Source: CAYVQE01 sp964633205
Lineage (GTDB): Bacteria; Myxococcota; B64-G9
DNA length: 36,315 nt
NCBI GenBank assembly: GCA_964633205.1
Contig: CAZWFN010000054.1
Coordinates: 1-36,315 of the forward strand
Direction of reading: 5' to 3'
In this document: positions 29,889-36,315 of the stretch, piece after piece
Position numbering within the stretch: position 1 is the first letter of the stretch
How the letters are laid out: every line of letters begins with the position of its first letter
Made by a program: the position numbers and the translations under genes
The notes under the pieces: generated by a model
What the model was told of the DNA's origin: nothing
Database searches by the model: none
What the model saw: the letters and a program-made list of their open reading frames with translations, nothing else

Positions 29889-31265
29889 ATGAGCAGCAGC
29901 GTCCAGACCGCAGCCATCCAGACGCAGACCGAGACCGGCCGCCAGCGCCACGCCCGCCACGCGCGCAAGGTGGAGCGGGTGGCCGAGCAGCTGCGCCGGC
30001 GCACCAGCACCGCGCCGCTGTCGCGGCGCAAGCGGGTGGTGTCGCACCAGGTGCCCAAGGTGCGCGATCGCAAGCACTCCGACGAGAAGGTCGATCTGAC
30101 CGACTTCGACCGGATCATCGAGGTCGACCCCGAGCGCCGCATCTGCATCGCCGAACCCGGGGTGCCCTTCTGCCAGGTGGTCGACGCCACCCTGCCGCTG
30201 GGCTTCGTGCCCATCGTGGTGCCCGAGCTCAAGACCATCACCATCGGCGGGGCGGTGGCCGGCTGCTCGATCGAGTCGATGTCCTTTAGCCACGGCGGCT
30301 TCCACGACACCTGCCTGGAGTACGAGATCATCACCGCCAAGGGCGAGGTGCTGACCTGTACGCCCGACAACGAGCACGCCCTGATCTTCCAGATGATGCA
30401 CGGCTCCTTCGGCACGGTGGGCATCCTGTCGCGGCTGGTGTTCAAGCTCATCCCGGCCAAGCGCTTCGTCCACCTGCGCCACGAGCACCACGGCTCCATC
30501 GACAGCTACCTGGACTCCATCTGGTCGCACTACCAGCACCAGGACGTCGACTTCATGGACGGCATCATCCACTCCAACAGCGATCTGTCGCTGTGCGTGG
30601 GCGATTTCGTCGACTGCGCGCCCTACACCAACCGCTACGACTGGTTGCAGGTCTACTACCGCAGCACCGCCGAGCGCAGCGAGGACTACCTGCGCACGCC
30701 GGACTACTTCTACCGCTACGACCAGGGGGTGACCAACGTCCACCCCAAGTCATTCCTGGGCCGGCTGCTGCTGGGCAAGTTTTTGGGCTCGTCCGAGATC
30801 CTGCGCCTGGCCGAGAAGCTGCGCTGGCTGCTGCTCGACGACGACCGGCCCGACGTGACCGTCGACACCTTCCTGCCCTTTTCGCGGCTGAAGGAGTTTC
30901 TGCTGTGGTACGAGCAGGACTTCGGCCACTATCCGCTGTGGTGCGTGCCCTACCGGCGGGTGCACGACTACGAGTGGCTGGCCGACGACTTCTGGCGCGG
31001 GCTGGAGGACGAGCTGCTGATCGACATCGCCATCTACGGCATGAAGCAGCGCGGCGAGACCAACTACTACCGGCTGATGGAGCAGAAGCTGCAGCAGCTC
31101 AACGGCATCAAGACCCTGATCTCCTACAACTACTATCCGGAAGACGAGTTCTGGCGCATCTTCCACCGGGACAACTTCGAGCGCGTCAAGGCCATCACCG
31201 ACCCGAACAACATCTTCCGCGACCTGTACGCCAAGACCTGCAAGGCGGCCATGGGCCAGGATTGA
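29889..31265 (+). CDS. FAD-dependent oxidoreductase, DHCR24-like
   Basis: ATG 29889 follows an AGGGAG site, 29 bases after the activase stop, so the two are probably cotranscribed. After a basic N-terminus, the product has an FAD_binding_4 (PCMH-type) domain: RIIEVDPERRICIAEPGVPFCQVV, GFVPIVVPELKTITIGGAVAGCSIES, SFSHGGFHDTCLEYEIITAKGEVLTC, then GSFGTVGILSRLVFKL. This resembles Delta24-sterol reductase (DHCR24/DIMINUTO) proteins. The C-terminal half (VPYRRVHDYEWLADDF, FHRDNFERVKAITDPNNIFRDLY) agrees. 458 residues, soluble. The bacterial substrate is unknown. Confidence 0.88.
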   Translation: MSSSVQTAAIQTQTETGRQRHARHARKVERVAEQLRRRTSTAPLSRRKRVVSHQVPKVRDRKHSDEKVDLTDFDRIIEVDPERRICIAEPGVPFCQVVDATLPLGFVPIVVPELKTITIGGAVAGCSIESMSFSHGGFHDTCLEYEIITAKGEVLTCTPDNEHALIFQMMHGSFGTVGILSRLVFKLIPAKRFVHLRHEHHGSIDSYLDSIWSHYQHQDVDFMDGIIHSNSDLSLCVGDFVDCAPYTNRYDWLQVYYRSTAERSEDYLRTPDYFYRYDQGVTNVHPKSFLGRLLLGKFLGSSEILRLAEKLRWLLLDDDRPDVTVDTFLPFSRLKEFLLWYEQDFGHYPLWCVPYRRVHDYEWLADDFWRGLEDELLIDIAIYGMKQRGETNYYRLMEQKLQQLNGIKTLISYNYYPEDEFWRIFHRDNFERVKAITDPNNIFRDLYAKTCKAAMGQD

Positions 31266-31579
31266 TGCGGCGGGCAGCGGCGGCTGGCCGGGTTGCAGCG
31301 CTGCTCGGTGTGCCGACTGGTCTCGACCCGGCAGCGGCCGTCGCCGCTGGGGCCGGGTTCGGGTCGTCGCCGTCATCGAGCGCAGCCTCCGGACATTGCA
31401 GGCAGTTTGGCATGTCCGGCCGGCCCCGGGGGCGCTTTTTCCCGCTGGGCGCTTGACCGCCGACCGGGGGTTGTGATCGGATCGGCTCCGAGGGAGGGAT
31501 CCGCGATCCGCGGCCGGGACCCCGAACCCGCGGGGTTTTTTCCATGGCGGCGGATCCGAGCCGGCGTTCCGAGGTGGGC
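31266..31579 (+). other. 314-bp gap holding a terminator
   Basis: No convincing gene. It contains a T-run hairpin at 31520-31541 and GC-rich repeats of GGATCCGCGATCCGCG just before it. The promoter of the kinase gene should lie here but is not recognisable. Confidence 0.45.
31520..31541 (+). terminator. Rho-independent terminator between oxidoreductase and kinase genes
   Basis: CCCCG (31520-31524) pairs with CGGGG (31531-31535) over a 6-base loop, with six T (31536-31541). It ends two bases before an ATG (31544), which is one reason to place the kinase start later, at 31580. Confidence 0.65.
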
Positions 31580-33589
31580 ATGCAGCAGCCGCCCTCAGGC
31601 TCCAGCGAGCTGGAACAGAACCTGGCCCGGCTGCGGCCGGTGCTCGACACCGTCCAGGACGGGCTGGTCATCGCCGGCCCCGGCGGCCGGGTGCTGGAGA
31701 TGAACGCGGCCGCCATGGCCATCAACGAGCTGGAGTCGCGCACCGAAGCCTGCGTCCAGCTGCAGCAGCTCGATAAGCGGCTCGATCTGCTCGACGCCCA
31801 GGACCGGCCGCTGCCGCTCTCCGCCTGGCCGCTGAACCGCATCCTGGACGGCGAGACCATCCGGGCCGAGCGGGTCCGGCTGCGCAACCGGGCCACCGGC
31901 CGCGTGCGGGTGGTGCAGTACGGCGGTTCGGCATTGCGCGGCCCGGACGGCCGGGTGCTGTTGGCCGTGCTGACCCTGCGCGACGTGACCGCTGCCGAGC
32001 GCATCGCCCAGCAGCTGCGCGAGAGCGAGCAGCGCTTTCGGGCCATGGCCGACGGGCTGCCGCTGATGGTCTGGGCGCACGACGCCGAGGGCCGGCAGCG
32101 GTTCGTCAACCAGACCTTCTGCGACTTCTTCGGCGTGGAGCGGGCCGAGATGCGCGACGATCGCTGGCGGATGCTGATGCACCCGGAAGACGCCGAGGCC
32201 TACACCCGGATCTTCAGCGAGAGCGTCCGCGATCAGCGCTCTTTCCACGCCGAGGTGCGGGTGCGCCGGGCCGACGGCCAGTGGCGCTGGATCGAGTCCT
32301 GGGCCCGGCCGCGTTTTTCGGAGGCCGGCGATTGCCTGGGCTACGTGGGCACCAGTGCCGACGTGACCGGGCACCGGCGGCTGGAATCGGAGCTGCGCCG
32401 GCTGACCGTGGAGCTGGAGCAGCGGGTGGCCGAGCGCACCGTGGAGCTGGAGCGCCGCGCCGAGCAGCTGGCCCGGCTGTCGGCCCAGCTGACCGTGGCC
32501 GAGCAGCGCGAGCGGCGCCGGCTGGCGGTGCTGCTGCACGACCACCTGCAGCAGTACATCGCCGGGGCCAAGATGCGCCTGGAGGTGATGGGCCCGCACG
32601 TGGCGCCCGAGCACCAGCCCCACTTGGACAAGACCCGCGAGCTGCTGGCCGAGGCGCTGCGCGCCTCGCGCTCGCTGAGCGCCCAGCTGGCACCGCACGT
32701 GCTCTACGACCGCGGCCTGGCCGCCGGGCTGGAATGGCTGGCCCAGCACATGCAGGACAACTACCAGCTGCGGGTCGACACCGCCATCGACCCAGACCTC
32801 TGCATCGAGCGCGAGGATCTGCGGCTGCTGCTGTTCGAGTCGGTGCGCGAGCTGCTGTTCAATGCGGTCAAGCACGCTGAAAGCCCAACCGCCCGGCTGG
32901 AGATGGCCCGCAGCGCCGGCGGCGAGCTGTGCATCACCGTCAGCGATGAGGGCAAGGGGCTGGATGCGGAGGCGCTGGCGGTCGAGGGCAACGGCGGTGA
33001 TCAGTTCGGCCTGTTCAGCATCCGCGAGCGGCTGCAGATGCTGGGCGGCCGCCAAGAGGTCGAAAGCGCTCCCGGCCAGGGCGCCACCTTCCGGCTGCTG
33101 GTGCCGCTGCGACCGGCCGTCGACTCGGCGCCGCCGGCCGCGGCGGCGGCGCCGGCCGCGCCCGCCGCCGAGCCGCCGGCCGCCGTGGCGGGCACCCGCA
33201 TCCTGCTGGCCGACGACCACGCCGTGATGCGCGAGGGCATCACCGCCCTGCTCGACGGCCAGCCCGATCTGCAGGTGGTGGCCGAGGCCCAGGACGGCGC
33301 CGAGGCGGTGGCCCGCGCCCGCGAGCTGCGGCCCGATCTGATCCTGATGGACATCAACATGCCCCAGATGGACGGCATCCGGGCCACCCGCACCATCCGC
33401 GCCGAGCTGCCGCGGATCCCGATCCTGGGCCTGTCGATGCACGACGACCAGAGCACCACCCAGGCCATGCTGGACGCCGGGGCCGCCGCCCTGGTGTCCA
33501 AGAGCGATCCCGCCGAGACCCTGCTGGCCGCCATCCGCCGCAGCTGCGGGGCCACGAACGAAAAAAGTGAGGCCGTCACCGAAGCCTGA
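31580..33589 (+). CDS. Hybrid histidine kinase, PAS-PAS-HisKA_3-HATPase-REC
   Basis: ATG 31580 is chosen because GAGG lies just before it. Two PAS domains (about residues 20-140 and 145-265; the second ends in VGTSADVTGHRRLE) are followed by a coiled coil and a NarX-type HisKA_3 domain with LLHDHLQQYI, phospho-acceptor His320. The HATPase has the N-box ESVRELLFNAVKHAE and DEGKGL. An Ala/Pro linker leads to a REC domain with Asp545, Asp546, phospho-acceptor Asp591 and Lys641. There is no LuxR-type DNA-binding domain, so phosphate must be passed on or the REC domain must act otherwise. No membrane segment, so it is cytoplasmic. A partner regulator is not in the window. Confidence 0.95.
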   Translation: MQQPPSGSSELEQNLARLRPVLDTVQDGLVIAGPGGRVLEMNAAAMAINELESRTEACVQLQQLDKRLDLLDAQDRPLPLSAWPLNRILDGETIRAERVRLRNRATGRVRVVQYGGSALRGPDGRVLLAVLTLRDVTAAERIAQQLRESEQRFRAMADGLPLMVWAHDAEGRQRFVNQTFCDFFGVERAEMRDDRWRMLMHPEDAEAYTRIFSESVRDQRSFHAEVRVRRADGQWRWIESWARPRFSEAGDCLGYVGTSADVTGHRRLESELRRLTVELEQRVAERTVELERRAEQLARLSAQLTVAEQRERRRLAVLLHDHLQQYIAGAKMRLEVMGPHVAPEHQPHLDKTRELLAEALRASRSLSAQLAPHVLYDRGLAAGLEWLAQHMQDNYQLRVDTAIDPDLCIEREDLRLLLFESVRELLFNAVKHAESPTARLEMARSAGGELCITVSDEGKGLDAEALAVEGNGGDQFGLFSIRERLQMLGGRQEVESAPGQGATFRLLVPLRPAVDSAPPAAAAAPAAPAAEPPAAVAGTRILLADDHAVMREGITALLDGQPDLQVVAEAQDGAEAVARARELRPDLILMDINMPQMDGIRATRTIRAELPRIPILGLSMHDDQSTTQAMLDAGAAALVSKSDPAETLLAAIRRSCGATNEKSEAVTEA

Positions 33590-33609
33590 ACGGCTGCGGC
33601 CGCCCGCGG

Positions 33610-34833
33610 TCAGCGCTGTTCGCGTTGGGGCCAGCGGGCCAGCAGCAGCCGCACCGCGATGGGGCCCAGCAGACAGGTGCCGGCGGCGGCCGTGGTGACC
33701 GCGGCGAAGAGCTGGCTGCTGACCGCCCAGGGCCCGAGCTGCAGGCCCTGGTGCATGACCACCAGCGCGATCTCGGCCCGCGGCACCATGCTGGCGCCGA
33801 TCAACAGCCCGCCGCGCGGGCCCACCAGGGGCATGGCCAGCAGCCCGTCGGCCAGCAGCTTGGCCACCACGGCGGCGGCCAGCAGCAGACCGCCGTCGCC
33901 CAGCCCGGCCGCCAGCGCCCCCGGCTCGATCTGCAGCCCGATGCCGATGAAGAAAAAGGGGCTCAACAGCTCGTGGATGGGCAGAAACGAGGCCTCCATC
34001 TTGACCGCCCGGGGATCGCGGCTGAAGATCACCCCGGCGAAGAAGGCGCCGATGGCCAGCGAGAAGCCCGCCAGGCCGGCCAGCGCGGCGATCACGAAGC
34101 CGAGGCCCGCCACCATCAGCATCGGATCCGGCGCCGGCTCCAGGCGCTGGAACAGGCCGGTCAGCCGCCGCTCCAGGTAGAGCGAGAACAGCAGGCAGCC
34201 GGCCCCGAAGGCCAGCAGCTTCAGCAGCACCCAGCCGCCGGTCCGCAGCGCCAGCAGCAGCGCACCGTCGGCGCCGCCGGTGTGCAGCGCGGGCAGCAGC
34301 GCCAACAGCAGCGCCATCAGCACCACCGCCGACAGATCGTCCAGCTCGGCCAGGTCGGTCAGCAGGCGGCCGTTGGCCGAGCCCAGGGCTCCGGCCTGCT
34401 GCCACACCGCCACCGTGATGCCCACGCTGGTGGCGGTGAAGGCCACCGCCACCAGCGCGCTGGGCCACACCGCCAGCTCCAGCAGCCAGCGGCAGGCGGC
34501 GAAGCCCACCCCGGCGCTGATCAGCACGTCTCCGATCCAGATCAGGCTGGCCCGCTTGAGCTGGGCCAGCAACCCGCGCAGCTTGCTGTCCAACCCGACC
34601 CGGAACAGCAGCGCCACCAAGCCCAGCTTGGCCAGAAAGCCGAAGATCGAAAACAGCTCCGGCGGCAGCCCGCTCCAGCCGTCCCGGGCGGCGCGGATGC
34701 CGAAGCCCAGCAGCAGGTAGCCCACCATGGCCGGCAGATGGATTCGCTCCAGGCCGGCCTTGAGCAGCAAGGCCAGCAGCAGCGCCGAGCCGGTCAGCAG
34801 CACCAGCAGGGGGTAGTTGGTCGCATCGTTCAT
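33610..34833 (-). CDS. CPA2/KefB-type Na+(K+)/H+ antiporter
   Basis: About 11-12 hydrophobic segments with the family signatures LERIHLPAMVGYLLLGFGIR, AFTATSVGITVAVWQ, LTDLAELDDLSAVVLMALLLAL (with the acidic DD of the ion site), GAFFAGVIFSRD and MVPRAEIALVVM. The length (407 aa from ATG 34833) fits the exchanger domain alone; no TrkA-N (RCK) or TrkA-C domain is fused. ATG 34854 is an alternative start with no better ribosome binding site. It is convergent with the kinase gene, 20 bases away. Confidence 0.92.
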   Translation of the reverse strand: MNDATNYPLLVLLTGSALLLALLLKAGLERIHLPAMVGYLLLGFGIRAARDGWSGLPPELFSIFGFLAKLGLVALLFRVGLDSKLRGLLAQLKRASLIWIGDVLISAGVGFAACRWLLELAVWPSALVAVAFTATSVGITVAVWQQAGALGSANGRLLTDLAELDDLSAVVLMALLLALLPALHTGGADGALLLALRTGGWVLLKLLAFGAGCLLFSLYLERRLTGLFQRLEPAPDPMLMVAGLGFVIAALAGLAGFSLAIGAFFAGVIFSRDPRAVKMEASFLPIHELLSPFFFIGIGLQIEPGALAAGLGDGGLLLAAAVVAKLLADGLLAMPLVGPRGGLLIGASMVPRAEIALVVMHQGLQLGPWAVSSQLFAAVTTAAAGTCLLGPIAVRLLLARWPQREQR

Positions 34834-34950
34834 TTCAGGGCGCGAGCATACCACCGCTGCCGCATGCCGTTGAAGCGCCGGCGCGCCGCGGCTCGATCGC
34901 GGTGCTCAGAGCGGGTGCCGAGCCGTAGTCGGGCCCGCCTGCGTTGGCCA

Positions 34951-35331
34951 TCAGCCGAAGGCGCATTCATCGAGCATGGCGTTGGTGATGGTCCAGACGT
35001 CATCGTCCCAGCACAGCTCGTAGTCGTAGAAGATGCACTCCACCCCGGTGTCGTCGACGATGCGCATGTCGTAGCTGCCGCAGTCGATGTCGTCGATGGT
35101 CAGGCTGTCGCCCGGATAGAGCACGTCGGGGCCCAGGTAGTCCGGCCCCCAGGTGTCGGAGTAGGACGGGGTGATGTTGATCTCGACGATCACGTAGTCG
35201 CTGTCGTTGTAGACCGTGACGCTCGAGTCGCCGTCGGCCACGATGCAGCCCTTGGCCAGCAGGGCCAGCAAGCCGATCCCCAGCAAGCCCATCGCACCGA
35301 TAGCCCGGCTGCCACCATTCGCATTGGGCAT
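34951..35331 (-). CDS. Small predicted lipoprotein, unknown function
   Basis: GGAGGAG precedes ATG 35331. The signal peptide ends in LLALLAKGC (Cys29). The mature domain is acidic and beta-rich (SVTVYNDSDYVIVEINITPSYSDTWG, LYPGDSLTIDDIDCGSYDMRIVDD, ECIFYDYELCWDDD), reminiscent of lipoproteins found in several Myxococcota genomes, though I cannot name the family. Cysteines at three sites may form disulfides. Its leader (35332 on) carries a 17-bp palindrome. Confidence 0.75.
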   Translation of the reverse strand: MPNANGGSRAIGAMGLLGIGLLALLAKGCIVADGDSSVTVYNDSDYVIVEINITPSYSDTWGPDYLGPDVLYPGDSLTIDDIDCGSYDMRIVDDTGVECIFYDYELCWDDDVWTITNAMLDECAFG

Positions 35332-35426
35332 GGTCTCCTCCTTCCGGTTCGCGTTCCCAGCAGGATTCGTGCCAGACGGATTGGGGACCGCTTCCGGGCG
35401 CGGAGTCGGTCGGTCGGACCGCGCAC

Positions 35427-35443
35427 CCGCTCGAATCGAGCGG
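35427..35443. promoter_or_regulatory. 17-bp palindrome CCGCTCGA-A-TCGAGCGG
   Basis: Perfect 8-bp arms around one central base, about 95 bases upstream of the lipoprotein start at 35331. Could be an operator. A -10-like TAGACT lies a little further upstream on the minus strand (35466-35471). Confidence 0.45.
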
Positions 35444-35481
35444 TCTGGCTCGCATCCGGCGGCTTCAGTCTACCACGCCCA

Positions 35482-35562
35482 TCAGGCACCCGGCATCTTG
35501 CCCTGGCTGCCGGCGAACAGGCGCTGGTAGTCGGCGGGCAGCCTTTGCTTGACGTCGCCGAT
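35482..35562 (-). pseudogene. C-terminal fragment of an unknown protein
   Basis: The minus-strand frame between two stops reads IGDVKQRLPADYQRLFAGSQ and GKMPGA, a mixed, protein-like composition unlike the shadows around it. It has no start codon or front half, so it is at most a remnant, perhaps of a mobile element. Confidence 0.35.
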
Positions 35563-35602
35563 TCAGTGCCCGAATTTCATCTTTCATCCTCGCAAGATGC
35601 AT

Positions 35603-35632
35603 TCCGGCCCATCGCGCATTGGGCCGGATTTT
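35603..35632 (+). terminator. Terminator-like hairpin, 9-bp stem
   Basis: TCCGGCCCA (35603-35611) pairs with TGGGCCGGA (35620-35628), followed by TTTT (35629-35632). No plus-strand gene ends before it, so it may end a small RNA or be left from the element that supplied the fragment at 35482. Confidence 0.6.
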
Positions 35633-35638
35633 CTATCT

Positions 35639-35689
35639 GTACTACCAACCACGAGAATCTTCGCGTCCCGCAATGATTCTCAGTAGTAC
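35639..35689. repeat. Long imperfect inverted repeat
   Basis: Outer arms GTACTAC (35639-35645) and GTAGTAC (35683-35689), inner arms GAGAATC (35653-35659) and GATTCTC (35675-35681), loop of 15 bases. AT-richer than the surroundings. It could be a small RNA stem, a MITE-like relic or part of a regulatory site. Confidence 0.6.
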
Positions 35690-35703
35690 TGCACGGTGTT
35701 GGG

Positions 35704-35734
35704 TTGCTGGTGATGAGCTGCGCTGTGCTAGAGT
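35704..35734 (+). promoter_or_regulatory. Candidate promoter of the thrombospondin-repeat lipoprotein
   Basis: TTGCTG (35704-35709), 19 bases, then TAGAGT (35729-35734) with TG two bases before the -10 (TGCTAGAGT). Lies 44 bases before ATG 35778. The spacing is long. Confidence 0.35.
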
Positions 35735-35777
35735 CATCCAGACGTTCGGAACCGAATGGGAGCCCGGGGTGGGTGCC

Positions 35778-36315
35778 ATGGTCGGATTGCAGAGATCGAG
35801 TGGGTGGCTGGCGCTCATGGCTACGCTGGTGCTGGGCGGCGCCGCCGGCGGCTGCGGGCGCAGCGATCCGGGCTGGCGCGGCGGCGAGCCGGCCTGGAGC
35901 TGCGCAGACGAGACGGTGCGCGAGTTGGCCTTCGGCGCCCGGGTCTATCGGACCGAGGACTGCGCCGACAGCGACCGCATCTGCTGGCAGGGCGACTGCC
36001 TGGTGTGCCGGCCGGGAACCCGCAGCTGCAGCGACGGCTGGATGCGTTCTTGCCGCGGCGACGGCTCGGGCTTCATCGAGCAGCAGTGCCCCTTCGGTTG
36101 CGCCGCGGAGGGAGACGCCTGCCTGCGGGCCCGGGACCTGGACGGCGACGGCGTCTTCGATGCGGTCGGCGGTCAGCCCTGGCCGAACTGCGCCGCCGGG
36201 CAGGCGACGCAATGTCTGGACAACTGCCCGCTGACACCCAACCCGCGGCAGATCGACGGCGACGGCGATGCGGTCGGCGACGCCTGTGACAACTGCCCGG
36301 CAGCGGCCAACCCGG
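35778..36315 (+). CDS. Lipoprotein with thrombospondin type 3 repeats, cut by the window edge
   Basis: The frame from ATG 35778 stays open to the end of the window. The signal peptide ends in GAAGGC (Cys26). Cys-rich sequence follows (CADETVRELAFGARVYRTEDC, CWQGDCLVC), then calcium-type motifs: DLDGDGVFDAVGG, CLDNCPLTPNPRQIDGDGDAVGDACDNCP, the thrombospondin type 3 pattern with Asp-rich calcium loops and paired Cys. Such proteins are abundant on the surface of Myxococcota. The C-terminal part is outside the window. Confidence 0.88.
   Translation, partial: MVGLQRSSGWLALMATLVLGGAAGGCGRSDPGWRGGEPAWSCADETVRELAFGARVYRTEDCADSDRICWQGDCLVCRPGTRSCSDGWMRSCRGDGSGFIEQQCPFGCAAEGDACLRARDLDGDGVFDAVGGQPWPNCAAGQATQCLDNCPLTPNPRQIDGDGDAVGDACDNCPAAANP

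Noticed and set aside
31544..31579. ATG 31544 as start of the kinase gene
   Set aside because: It lies two bases after a terminator T run and has no ribosome binding site; ATG 31580 has GAGG before it.

Overview
This is a high-GC, gene-dense bacterial chromosome segment. It looks like a member of the Myxococcota or a related former deltaproteobacterial lineage. The reasons are an abundance of lipoproteins with C-[GST] lipoboxes, a beta-helix protein with an Asp-Ala-Gly low-complexity linker and a MYXO-CTERM-like tail, thrombospondin type 3 calcium repeats, a large R-2-hydroxyacyl-CoA-dehydratase-type activase and an ACR3-based ars operon. The lineage is inferred from gene content only.

Layout. 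1-101: 3' part of tRNA-Asp(GTC) and its terminator. 291-2804: a small lipoprotein, a frameshifted vapC, an unknown protein and a GGDEF remnant broken by a stop codon. 2956-4495 (minus): a small operon of unknown genes with overlapping ends. 4624-5811: a secreted AttH/CrtC-like lipocalin-fold protein. 6037-14040: the core of the window, a metal(loid) resistance island. It starts with an ECF sigma factor, a zinc-binding anti-sigma factor and a CnrX/Spy-like periplasmic sensor with a Cys-rich tail, followed by a lipoprotein with tandem Cys-rich, metallothionein-like repeats. An arsR-acr3-small ORF-permease-thioredoxin-ccdA-thioredoxin-like lipoprotein-YeeE/YedE operon comes next, with several translationally coupled starts.

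14246-17534: an AAA_14/DUF4143 ATPase, an unknown protein with a duplicated 5' end, exonuclease III and a vapBC toxin-antitoxin pair. 17827-22736: a PhnD-like binding protein without a signal peptide, a frameshifted WD40-type protein coupled to a large beta-helix surface protein, and two unknown genes. 22817-25373: two hicBA modules and a secreted HExxH metallopeptidase. The second hicBA lies between two copies of the 3' end of the metallopeptidase gene. 25549-31265: a 1436-residue double-ATPase activase and a DHCR24-like FAD oxidoreductase, behind a strong promoter with a perfect palindrome at the expected transcription start. 31580-34833: a hybrid histidine kinase and a CPA2 antiporter. 34951-36315: a small lipoprotein, a remnant/repeat region and the start of a thrombospondin type 3 lipoprotein that runs off the window.

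How it fits together: in the island, the sigma/anti-sigma/sensor trio would sense envelope metal or thiol stress. The Cys-rich lipoprotein would bind metal(loid) at the membrane, ArsR would control arsenite export by ACR3 and the permease, and the CcdA/thioredoxin/YeeE genes would supply thiol reducing power and reduced sulfur outside the cytoplasm. This integrated role is inference. The family assignments of the individual genes are mostly secure.
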